Assembly: GCF_009905725.1 (NCBI RefSeq) | Contig: NZ_JAAAKV010000001.1 | Coordinates: 186,001 to 250,000 of the forward strand | Reading direction: 5' to 3' | From: Emticicia sp. CRIBPO | Lineage (GTDB): Bacteria; Bacteroidota; Bacteroidia; Cytophagales; Spirosomataceae | DNA: 64,000 nt | In this document: positions 1 to 7,006 of the stretch, piece by piece | Numbering within the stretch: the stretch's first letter is position 1 | Layout: each line of letters starts with the position of its first letter | Notes under the pieces: model-generated | What the model saw: only the letters and a program-made list of their open reading frames with translations | The model's database searches: none | Told to the model about the DNA's origin: nothing | Translations under genes and position numbers: made by a program

Positions 1-319
1 GTCCCTCCGGAACATCAAAAACAGCTGGAATAAGCCCCCTGAAATCGTTAATTATTACTTCTTATATGACATAACTATCCCTGACACTGGCTGTGTTACT
101 TCTTACCCGGGTTATCTGATATGAGTACTCACTCCAATGATTTGTTACAAAGCTTGTTTTTAAACTGCAGCCAGAACAATTATCTGTCACGGCCACAGAT
201 TATTCCGTACGGTCTGAACAACTGGCATTTACAATGAAGGATTGTACAGTGATGTTGAAATAATCTATAATAACAACGACCGTTTTTTTCATCACTCCCG
301 AAGAATTGCCACTCATGTC

Positions 320-637
320 GGTAGTTCCCTCACTCGTGTTGACATGTTCCCCATTCGGGTCGGTAGTTTCCTCACTCTGGTTAGTATGTTCTCCACTCGG
401 GTCGGTAGTTTCCTAACTCTGGTTAGCATATTCTTCACTCTGGGCGGTAGTTCCCTCACTCATGTTGACATGTTCTCCACTCGGGTCGGTAGTTTCCTCA
501 CTCTGGTTAGTATATTCTCCACTCGGGTCGGTAGTTTCCTCAGTCTGGTTAGCATATTCTTCACTCGGGGCGGTAGTTTCCTTACTCGTGCTGGCATGTT
601 CTTCTGTCGGGTCGGTAGTTTCTTTCGTGCGGGCGGG
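320..637. repeat. 42-bp tandem array, 7 full copies plus a partial
   Basis: Copies begin at 320, 362, 404, 446, 488, 530 and 572, with a partial copy at 614; each begins GGTAGTTT/CC. Copies 1 and 4, 2 and 5, and 3 and 6 resemble each other most, giving a 126-bp higher-order period. The 42-bp unit itself looks like a diverged dimer of two 21-bp halves: in copy 2 the halves agree at 14 of 21 positions. Read on the minus strand it gives a 14-residue Thr/Ser/Glu-rich repeat. A C-to-A change at 415 puts a TAG into that minus-strand frame. Confidence 0.95.
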
Positions 638-708
638 ATAATCAGAATTCCGGATGGTGGTCATGAGCGGGGGGATAACCCAGCTTAAGCCACTGAGTGA
701 ACTTCCAG

Positions 709-758
709 GCCTACAGACAGTCATTCTGCAGATAGGCCCGGCGGTACATATCTGCAGG
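709..758. other. Hairpin with GCCTACAGAC box
   Basis: A perfect 9-bp inverted repeat, CTGCAGATA at 726-734 and TATCTGCAG at 749-757, follows the box GCCTACAGAC at 709-718. The same box recurs at 881-890, again followed by a hairpin. No T-run follows, so it is not a typical terminator. Its role is unknown. Confidence 0.6.
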
Positions 759-880
759 ATAACATTAAGCCTTCAGATCTGAAGAATATCACAAACGGTG
801 TTTGCCTGCCAAACGGGCCGGATCGGCAGAATCAACAAAAGCACTTATCTGATGAACGAACTGAAGAGATTAATAAAATA

Positions 881-925
881 GCCTACAGACGTCCTGCCCG
901 GTAGATAGGCAGGGCCGTGCGTCTG
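881..925. other. Second GCCTACAGAC box with nested hairpin
   Basis: The box at 881-890 leads into a two-tier hairpin. The outer arms are CAGACG (886-891) and CGTCTG (920-925); the inner arms are CCTGCC (893-898) and GGCAGG (908-913). With 709-758 it forms a pair of related structured elements upstream of the gene at 1081. Function is unknown. Confidence 0.6.
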
Positions 926-1045
926 CAAGAAATCAGGTCATTTTAAAAACCGCCGACCAGCGTATCATTATCAACAGAAACCCCTTTAACATTTCACTAA
1001 CAAGTCGTTAACCGGGCATTAACAGCTGTGCGGTTTTCTTCCTTT

Positions 1046-1053
1046 TAAGTTTG
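1046..1053 (+). promoter_or_regulatory. Possible -7 box (TAAGTTTG)
   Basis: TAAGTTTG matches the Bacteroidota -7 consensus TAnnTTTG and lies 27 bases before the start codon at 1081. I see no clear -33 TTG at the usual spacing, so this is tentative. Confidence 0.4.
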
Positions 1054-1080
1054 TCATCATAAACAAAACACTTTAAAAAG

Positions 1081-1953
1081 ATGACAAAACTACTACTCTC
1101 ACTTTGCTTATTGGCCGGATTTCAGGCTTTTGCACAGCCCAATCTGGAGGTTACTTCCAAAGACGGAAGCAAGAAATTACTGGGCCAGATCACCCGCGAT
1201 GCCCTGCTGAAAACCCCTTACAGCGAATGGTTTCAGAAGGAATACGACGCGTACAGCGTTCAGAAAATTATGGTTCCGGCCCAAAAACTCAGCAAGACCG
1301 AGATCATCATTTTTATGGGCACCTGGTGTGGCGATACCCGCCGGGAGGTTCCGCGATTCCTGAAAATCCTGGACAGCCTGAGATTTCCGCCTGAAAACCT
1401 CAGGATCATTTGCCTGGACAATTCAGAAGGAAATTACAAACAAAGCCCGCAGCATGAAGAAGCCGGACTGGGTATCCACCGCGTACCTACGATCATCGTC
1501 AGGGAAAACAAACAGGAAACGGGAAGAATTACAGAATCGCCGGTGGTCAGCCTGGAACAGGACCTGCTTAATATATTGAACAGGAATAAACTGAAAAGCC
1601 ATTACACGATACCTACGGCGATATTCAGGTGGATAGAATCGGATCAGGCGTCACACCTCGAAAAGAATCTTAATGAATTGTCGGGAGAATGGAAAAGCCA
1701 GGTGAGCAGTTCGGCAGAATTAAATACGCTGGGCTATGTACTGAAGGCGAAAGGCCTTAAAAAAGAAGCGATACTGGTTTTCAGGCTCAACACCTTGATT
1801 TATCCGGGTGTTGCCAATACCTATGATTCACTGGGAGAAGCCTACAAAGAGGACATGAACCCCGAACTGGCGGCCAGAAACTACATGAAAGTACTTGAAT
1901 TAAAACCCAATGACCAGAACGCCCTGGAGAAATTAAAAGAACTTGAAAAGTAA
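1081..1953 (+). CDS. Secreted thioredoxin-like protein with C-terminal TPR-like region
   Basis: The 290-residue product begins with a Sec signal peptide (about residues 1-18, ending F-A-Q). Residues 75-105 hold a thioredoxin-fold active-site loop, F-M-G-T-W-C-G-D-T-R-R-E. This has one Cys where redox thioredoxins have CxxC (here C-G-D-T), so disulfide exchange of the usual kind is doubtful. Residues 205-290 look like TPR helices, with the pattern L-G-Y-V-L-K-A-K-G followed by Y-D-S-L-G-E-A-Y. Such TlpA/thioredoxin-plus-TPR proteins are common in the Bacteroidota periplasm, but their roles are largely unknown. It ends five bases before the convergent mtaB gene. The fold is fairly certain and the function is open. 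Confidence 0.8.
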   Translation: MTKLLLSLCLLAGFQAFAQPNLEVTSKDGSKKLLGQITRDALLKTPYSEWFQKEYDAYSVQKIMVPAQKLSKTEIIIFMGTWCGDTRREVPRFLKILDSLRFPPENLRIICLDNSEGNYKQSPQHEEAGLGIHRVPTIIVRENKQETGRITESPVVSLEQDLLNILNRNKLKSHYTIPTAIFRWIESDQASHLEKNLNELSGEWKSQVSSSAELNTLGYVLKAKGLKKEAILVFRLNTLIYPGVANTYDSLGEAYKEDMNPELAARNYMKVLELKPNDQNALEKLKELEK

Positions 1954-1958
1954 CCTGA

Positions 1959-3305
1959 TCAATGGCTCAATTCGTAAGTTGGGCCATTTACTTCTGCTTC
2001 CGACACTTCCATCAGCATGTTTTCATTCACCGATTCCAGCTTTACTTTTTTGGTCTCGTTGATCAGCATCGGGTCATATTTGGCCGTTACCCTGACATAA
2101 TTCTCTGTAAAACCTGACATCATGCCGTTTTCAACATCTTCTTCAAACAAAACATGGAAAGTCTTGCCTGTCTGTTGTTCGTAGAAAAACCTTCTTTTCT
2201 TCTCAGACAGGATATGAAGCATTTTTGACCGTTCTGCACGTTCGGATTTAGACACAACGGGCTTTATGGACACAGCGGCAGTGTTTTCCCTTTCAGAATA
2301 AGTAAAGACGTGAAGATAGCTGATATCAAGATCGTTCAGGAAGTTATAGGTCTCCAGGAACTCCTCGTGCGTTTCGCCCGGGTGACCTACGATCACATCC
2401 ACACCTATACAGCAGTCAGGCATAACTTCTTTGATCCTGGCTACCCTTTCGGTGTATAATTCCCGCTTATAACGCCTTTTCATCAAGCCTAAGACCTTAT
2501 TACTGCCCGATTGAAGCGGTATGTGAAAATGAGGCACAAAACGCTCTGAAGAGGCCACAAAATCGATTATTTCGTTGGTCAGCAAATTAGGTTCTATACT
2601 GGAAATCCTGAAACGCTCTATACCTTCTACTTTATCCAGCTCCCTGATCAGCTCAAGAAAATTCTCTTTTCGCTCACCGCCCTGAATACCGAAATCACCG
2701 ATATTGACGCCGGTCAGCACGATCTCTTTGACATCGTTGGCGGCTATCTCGTGAGCAGCTTTCAAGACATTCAGAACCGTGTCGGAGCGGCTTTTTCCCC
2801 TGGCCAAAGGTATGGTACAATAGGCACAGGGATAATCGCAACCATCCTGAACCTTGAGAAAAGTCCTGGTGCGGTCGTTCAGAGAAAATGAAGTATGATA
2901 ATCCAGCTTGTCGGATATTTCGCCGGAATAAATTTTATCTTCGGACCTGGTTGTTCCGGGAGCTTTTTCGAATGTTCCGAGGAGATCGAGCAGCTTAAAC
3001 TTCTCAGCAGCACCCAGAACGGCATCCACCCCTTCGATTTCAGAGATCTCTTTGGGCTTCAGCTGGGCGTAACAGCCAATGATGGCGACAAAACCATCCG
3101 GATTGATCTTATTGGCTTCTTTGACAATCTTCTTACACTTCTTATCCGCATTTTCGGTCACCGAACAAGTGTTGATGATAAAAATATCGGGACGGGCACT
3201 AAAGTCGACCTTCTGAAAACCCCTCTCCTCAAAACTACGTGAGATGGTGGAAGTTTCAGAAAAATTCAGCTTGCAGCCTAAAGTGTAAAAAGCAACTTTC
3301 TTCAT
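1959..3305 (-). CDS. mtaB: tRNA t6A37 methylthiotransferase MtaB
   Basis: A radical-SAM methylthiotransferase that in characterised relatives converts t6A37 of tRNA to ms2t6A. The N-terminal UPF0004 domain shows the three cluster cysteines (Y-T-L-G-C-K-L-N, N-T-C-S-V-T, I-G-C-Y-A-Q). The radical-SAM motif C-D-Y-P-C-A-Y-C lies near residue 155, and a TRAM-like domain closes the C-terminus. The lack of RimO-type features and the G-C-K-L-N start point to MtaB rather than MiaB or RimO. I chose the ATG at 3305 (M-K-K-V-A-F-Y) because the family starts there; an in-frame ATG ten codons upstream adds unrelated residues. The length of 448 residues is normal. It is convergent with the gene at 1081. 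Confidence 0.93.
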   Translation of the reverse strand: MKKVAFYTLGCKLNFSETSTISRSFEERGFQKVDFSARPDIFIINTCSVTENADKKCKKIVKEANKINPDGFVAIIGCYAQLKPKEISEIEGVDAVLGAAEKFKLLDLLGTFEKAPGTTRSEDKIYSGEISDKLDYHTSFSLNDRTRTFLKVQDGCDYPCAYCTIPLARGKSRSDTVLNVLKAAHEIAANDVKEIVLTGVNIGDFGIQGGERKENFLELIRELDKVEGIERFRISSIEPNLLTNEIIDFVASSERFVPHFHIPLQSGSNKVLGLMKRRYKRELYTERVARIKEVMPDCCIGVDVIVGHPGETHEEFLETYNFLNDLDISYLHVFTYSERENTAAVSIKPVVSKSERAERSKMLHILSEKKRRFFYEQQTGKTFHVLFEEDVENGMMSGFTENYVRVTAKYDPMLINETKKVKLESVNENMLMEVSEAEVNGPTYELSH

Positions 3306-3337
3306 GATCTTTGAAAATAATCCGCAAAAATACAAAC

Positions 3338-3372
3338 AAAAAGCCCCTAAAACAAAGTTTTAAGGGCTTTAA
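3338..3372 (-). terminator. Intrinsic terminator of the GSII gene
   Basis: The arms 3340-3353 and 3357-3370 (AAAGCCCCTAAAAC / GTTTTAAGGGCTTT) pair over 14 bp with one mismatch and a 3-base loop. On the minus strand the stem is followed by a T-rich run. It lies just after the glutamine synthetase stop and just before the mtaB start. Confidence 0.85.
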
Positions 3373-3396
3373 GATTATATAGAGCCTTGGTTTAAA

Positions 3397-4410
3397 TTAA
3401 ACGTTGGCAGTTTTAACAGTTTTGATGATTCTCGCTGCTACTTTATAAGGATCAGCAGCAGAGTTTGGACGACGATCTTCCAACCATCCTTTCCAGCCTT
3501 TTTCTACAGCTGCAATAGGAATACGGATAGAAGCACCACGGTCAGAAACTCCGAAAGAGAAACTGTCGATTGACTGTGTTTCGTGTTTTCCGGTCAGACG
3601 AAGGTGGTTGTCTGCACCATAAACTTCGATGTGTTCTTTAACGAACGGACGGAAAGATTCACAGATGGTATCATATACCGCCTTATCTCCACAAGTACGA
3701 AGGATCGTGTTAGAGAAGTTGGCGTGCATACCTGAACCGTTCCAGTCAAGGTTACCAAGCGGCTTACAGTGCCAGTTGATAGAAACACCATATTTCTCAC
3801 CGATTCTTTCCAGTAAATAACGGGCTACCCAGATCTGATCACCGGCTTCAGCAGCACCTTTGGCAAAAATCTGGAATTCCCACTGACCGGCAGCAACTTC
3901 AGCGTTGATACCTTCTACGTTAAGACCTGCGTCAAGACATACGTCAAGGTGCTCTTCAACAATCTCACGACCGAAAGCATTTTTAGCACCTACTGAACAG
4001 TAGTAAGGTCCTTGTGGTGCAGGATAACCGTTAGCCGGAAATCCAAGAGGTTTATTGGTTTCGTTATCCCAAAGGAAATACTCCTGTTCGAATCCGAACC
4101 AGAAATCATTATCATCATCTTCAATCGTTGCACGTCCGTTTGAATCGTGAGGAGTTCCATCAGAATTCAAAACTTCACACATCACAAGGTAAGCACTCTT
4201 ACGTTGCGGGTCAGGACAGATAAATACAGGCTTAAGCAAACAGTCAGAAGATCCACCCGGAGCCTGCTCTGTTGACGATCCGTCAAATGACCACATATCG
4301 CAGTCTTCTAATTTACCTGAAAAATTACTTTCAATTTTGGTTTTGCTTCTAAGGCTTTGAGTCGGTTTGTAACCATCAAGCCAAATGTACTCTAGTTTAG
4401 CTTTTGCCAT
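3397..4410 (-). CDS. glnA: Glutamine synthetase, type II (eukaryote-like)
   Basis: The 337-residue length is that of the short GSII family, not the roughly 470-residue GSI. It has an N-terminal beta-grasp domain (residues 5-95) and the catalytic barrel motifs F-G-F-E-Q-E-Y-F (about 105-112), N-G-S-G-M-H (224-229) and D-R-G-A-S-I-R-I-P (about 284-292). It makes glutamine from glutamate, ammonia and ATP in the cytoplasm. A second, unrelated-length enzyme of type III lies 2.6 kb away at 7007, with a membrane sulfatase gene between. The gene is monocistronic, with its own -7-like box upstream and a strong terminator downstream. No PII or other nitrogen regulator gene is adjacent. Confidence 0.95.
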   Translation of the reverse strand: MAKAKLEYIWLDGYKPTQSLRSKTKIESNFSGKLEDCDMWSFDGSSTEQAPGGSSDCLLKPVFICPDPQRKSAYLVMCEVLNSDGTPHDSNGRATIEDDDNDFWFGFEQEYFLWDNETNKPLGFPANGYPAPQGPYYCSVGAKNAFGREIVEEHLDVCLDAGLNVEGINAEVAAGQWEFQIFAKGAAEAGDQIWVARYLLERIGEKYGVSINWHCKPLGNLDWNGSGMHANFSNTILRTCGDKAVYDTICESFRPFVKEHIEVYGADNHLRLTGKHETQSIDSFSFGVSDRGASIRIPIAAVEKGWKGWLEDRRPNSAADPYKVAARIIKTVKTANV

Positions 4411-4459
4411 GATTGTATTAAATTAATAAATGATGTAAAACGAATTAAGAATATGATTA

Positions 4460-4467
4460 CAAATATA
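4460..4467 (-). promoter_or_regulatory. Possible -7 box of the GSII gene
   Basis: The plus-strand CAAATATA reads TATATTTG on the minus strand, matching TAnnTTTG. It lies about 50 bases before the start codon at 4410. No firm -33 element was seen. Confidence 0.45.
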
Positions 4468-4888
4468 ATTCAATTCTCAATAGATAATTATTTAAAAGGG
4501 AATTTTTCATATATAATATTCTAAATTATTTAAATAATCCAACTATTTACCGAAATATTTAGATTTCAACTTTCCAAGCAACGAAATTTTATCTGATTTT
4601 TAACCAAGAATTAATTTTAAAAGAAAATATGACTGAATTCTTAATCACAGAATGAAATATTTGTAAAAAAATCAGCGGAATAGTTCAATTTCTCAATCAA
4701 TTTCGCATAAACATTATTTTTTAAGTGTTTGGACTATTCTAAGGGTGTGTGGCTGGAGAAAGGAGAAAGGTGGAAGGAAAAAAGGAGAAGGGAACGGTGG
4801 GGGTATTTGGCTTTGGGCGATAAGCTTTAGGCCATAGGCAATGACAAGGTTCTGATGGCTTTGACCTGAAAGGTTCAGATAAAGTAAA

Positions 4889-4906
4889 GACGTTGCAAGC
4901 AACGTC
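4889..4906. repeat. Dispersed palindrome GACGTTGC..GCAACGTC, copy 1
   Basis: The sequence is GACGTTGCAAGCAACGTC, a perfect 8-bp inverted repeat around AA. It belongs to the same family as copies at 4985-5008 and 49070-49097. Confidence 0.75.
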
Positions 4907-4984
4907 CGGGAGAAATTTTTATCATTTAGCAAAAGGTCAATCAGCAAAGCTGTTTTAGAGAACGGAAAATTCCGTCAAAAAAAA

Positions 4985-5008
4985 AGAGACGTTGCCTGCA
5001 ACGTCTCT
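4985..5008. repeat. Dispersed palindrome AGAGACGTTGC..GCAACGTCTCT, copy 2
   Basis: A perfect 11-bp inverted repeat around CT, preceded by an A-run (about nine A). It could act as a minus-strand terminator here, but the same core recurs in other intergenic regions of the window, which points to a dispersed repeat. Confidence 0.8.
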
Positions 5009-5059
5009 ACCTCAAACCCCTTAAAGCTTATAGCTTAAAGCCAATAGCCATAAACACAA

Positions 5060-6901
5060 TCATCTGTCCAGGTAATCCTGGAAGGTACGTTGCTGGAGTG
5101 TCTTGGCCTCTTTGATGTCTTTGTCGGTAATGTTTCCTTTCTGGGAGATGGTCCTGCGGCCTACGTTGTCAAAAACAAACTGCTTGTCAGGTTTAACGTA
5201 ACCGAATCCGTTATTGAAAACAAAAAACGCCCAAGGCTTTACAGACTTATCGAAGAGGTTTCTGCTCCAGGAATACAGTGACCTGTCAAAATTCATCTGG
5301 GCCAAAAGCGTAGAGGCGATATCCATTTGTGAGCAAATACCTTTGTATTCAAAAGCCTTGTCCTTAAGAGCACCGCCGGTCCACAGAATCGGGATTTTAA
5401 AATCGTCTACTTTATTCCCTGTCTCAGGCATCCGCTGACCGTGGTCTGCCACGATAATAATAAGGGTGTTGTTCCACCAGTCCTGGGTTTTGGCTTTGGC
5501 TATAAAATCGCCCAGCACCTTATCTGTATAATGAAGAGAGTTATAGAACAACTCATCGTTCTTCTCACCAAGAATGGCTTTCTCGCCCGGTACGTCAAAA
5601 GGCTCGTGACTAGAGAGTGTCAGCACAGTACTGAAAAACGGCTTGGGTTTAACGACCTGGTGGTCTTCAAAAAACTTATTGAACAGGAATTCGTCATGAA
5701 CACCCCATTTTGAAGTTGAAAGTTCTTCGGGGAATTCGTCCTTATTAATGATCTTGTTAAAGTTGGCCGAGAAAAGATAAGATTTCATGTTCGCAAAATC
5801 CACATCCCCGCCATAATAAAACTCTGTAGTGTAACCGTGCTGTTCGAAATCCTTACTGAGGATAGGAAGAGAAGCCGATTTCTTCGGGTTTTTGATGATC
5901 GACTCTGTCGGCTGTGAAGGAAATCCGCTGAGGATCGTCACAATACCTTTATCGGTCCTGTCCCCTACCGAATAGGCATCTGAGAAATATATTCCCTCCT
6001 GTTTAAGCTGGTTAAAATTCGGGGTAACCTCAATATCATTATACTTCATGCCCACAGCTTTTTTGGTAAAGCTTTCCCAGACGATGAAGATCACATTCGG
6101 CTTTTTGCCTTTGGTATTCAGCACCTGGGTGGTCTGGCCAGACTCATTATACAAATCCCTTGTTGAACGCTGGGCTTCGGTAATCGGCACATAGATAAAA
6201 GGATTGACGTTACTGTTGCTTTTATGGACCAGCGAACTGAAGAAGTTCCAGGGGGCGTTCACGGCTGAGATATTGGCAAAATTATCCGGCGAAAAATAAA
6301 CGGTGCTGTGGTTCATCGGAGCTATTCCGAAGCCACCCCTGATCGGAATAATGAGTGCTGCTGTAAGGAAAAGTGAAACAGCCACAAAAGGAAAGTTTTT
6401 GATGTATTTCCAGTTGTCTATCTTATTGGCAATGATCCTGTAAACGATGTAATTGGCTATGATAATGAGCAAGAGAAAACTGATGAACAGCTGAACCACC
6501 GGCGACGACTTTACGGAAGCCCAGGCCTCACGGGGCGATTTCAGATAATTGAGCGGCGTAGAATCCAAACGGTAACCCCATATGTTATAGACCTCAAGGT
6601 CAATCACGATAATCAGGGTAATAACAATGACAACAATGAAAGTATAGGTAAAGATGGTATTCTGGAAAATGCTTTTTTTGATGAAGTTGGAGAACGTCAC
6701 CCAAAAGAACGGAAAGATAGACAGATAAGCCGCCATCGAAAAATCCATACGGATACCGTTCCAGAAAATACCGAAAACAGTTTCGATGGTCAGGAGCTTG
6801 GAATCTTCAACATGGTAGCTTAAGAATATTACCCTGGCAGAGAGAAAATAGACCACCCAAAACCCGAAATACACCAGTAAAAACTGTATCCTCTCTTTCA
6901 T
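5060..6901 (-). CDS. LtaS-like membrane sulfatase / phosphoglycerol transferase family protein
   Basis: The 613-residue product has about five N-terminal membrane segments (roughly residues 5-210) and an extracytoplasmic sulfatase-fold domain. The domain shows V-W-E-S-F (metal ligand Glu), G-D-R-T-D-K-G (the Thr corresponds to the LtaS nucleophile) and A-D-H-G-Q-R (metal Asp/His). In Gram-negatives such LTA synthase family proteins transfer phosphoglycerol or phosphoethanolamine to periplasmic or envelope glycans; the substrate here is unknown. I chose the ATG at 6901 (M-K-E-R-I-Q) because upstream in-frame codons would run across the promoter of the divergent GSIII gene. It is monocistronic and sits between two glutamine synthetase genes. 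Confidence 0.85.
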   Translation of the reverse strand: MKERIQFLLVYFGFWVVYFLSARVIFLSYHVEDSKLLTIETVFGIFWNGIRMDFSMAAYLSIFPFFWVTFSNFIKKSIFQNTIFTYTFIVVIVITLIIVIDLEVYNIWGYRLDSTPLNYLKSPREAWASVKSSPVVQLFISFLLLIIIANYIVYRIIANKIDNWKYIKNFPFVAVSLFLTAALIIPIRGGFGIAPMNHSTVYFSPDNFANISAVNAPWNFFSSLVHKSNSNVNPFIYVPITEAQRSTRDLYNESGQTTQVLNTKGKKPNVIFIVWESFTKKAVGMKYNDIEVTPNFNQLKQEGIYFSDAYSVGDRTDKGIVTILSGFPSQPTESIIKNPKKSASLPILSKDFEQHGYTTEFYYGGDVDFANMKSYLFSANFNKIINKDEFPEELSTSKWGVHDEFLFNKFFEDHQVVKPKPFFSTVLTLSSHEPFDVPGEKAILGEKNDELFYNSLHYTDKVLGDFIAKAKTQDWWNNTLIIIVADHGQRMPETGNKVDDFKIPILWTGGALKDKAFEYKGICSQMDIASTLLAQMNFDRSLYSWSRNLFDKSVKPWAFFVFNNGFGYVKPDKQFVFDNVGRRTISQKGNITDKDIKEAKTLQQRTFQDYLDR

Positions 6902-6951
6902 TATTTTTTCTAAAATTATTGTAAAACGCAGAAGTAATATGTAATTTGCCC

Positions 6952-6959
6952 CAAATATA
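6952..6959 (-). promoter_or_regulatory. Possible -7 box of the LtaS-like gene
   Basis: The plus-strand CAAATATA is TATATTTG on the minus strand, the same octamer as before the GSII gene. It lies about 50 bases before the chosen start at 6901, which supports that start. Confidence 0.45.
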
Positions 6960-7006
6960 AAAAACAATATCGAGTACATAAATAAAACGAAACCAATACA
7001 ATAAAA

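Larger units (their letters stand above)
1..1080. other. Non-coding left edge with tandem array and hairpins
   Basis: No convincing gene is seen before 1081. The first 33 bases read on the plus strand as ten sense codons followed by TAA, so they may be the 3' end of a gene lying outside the window, but this is too short to judge. The stretch holds a 42-bp tandem array (320-637), two hairpin-forming segments (709-758 and 881-925) and a promoter-like box before the gene at 1081. Reading frames open across the array on both strands because the unit length is a multiple of three. Confidence 0.6.
4411..5059. other. Gap with GSII promoter and two dispersed palindromes
   Basis: The right part is an AT-rich leader and promoter region for the GSII gene. 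From about 4740 it becomes a purine-rich tract (repeats of GGAGAAAGG), and then come two copies of the ACGTTGC/GCAACGT palindrome at 4889-4906 and 4985-5008. A short open frame across 4714-4947 is low-complexity and overlaps the repeats, so I do not call a gene. Confidence 0.6.

Noticed and set aside
242-724. Open reading frames on both strands across the 42-bp array
   Set aside because: The frames are open because the unit is a multiple of three and lacks stops; there is no ribosome binding site or family similarity. I report the repeat and its minus-strand peptide pattern instead of a gene.
4714-4947. 77-residue minus-strand open frame
   Set aside because: It is low-complexity and overlaps the purine tract and dispersed palindromes.
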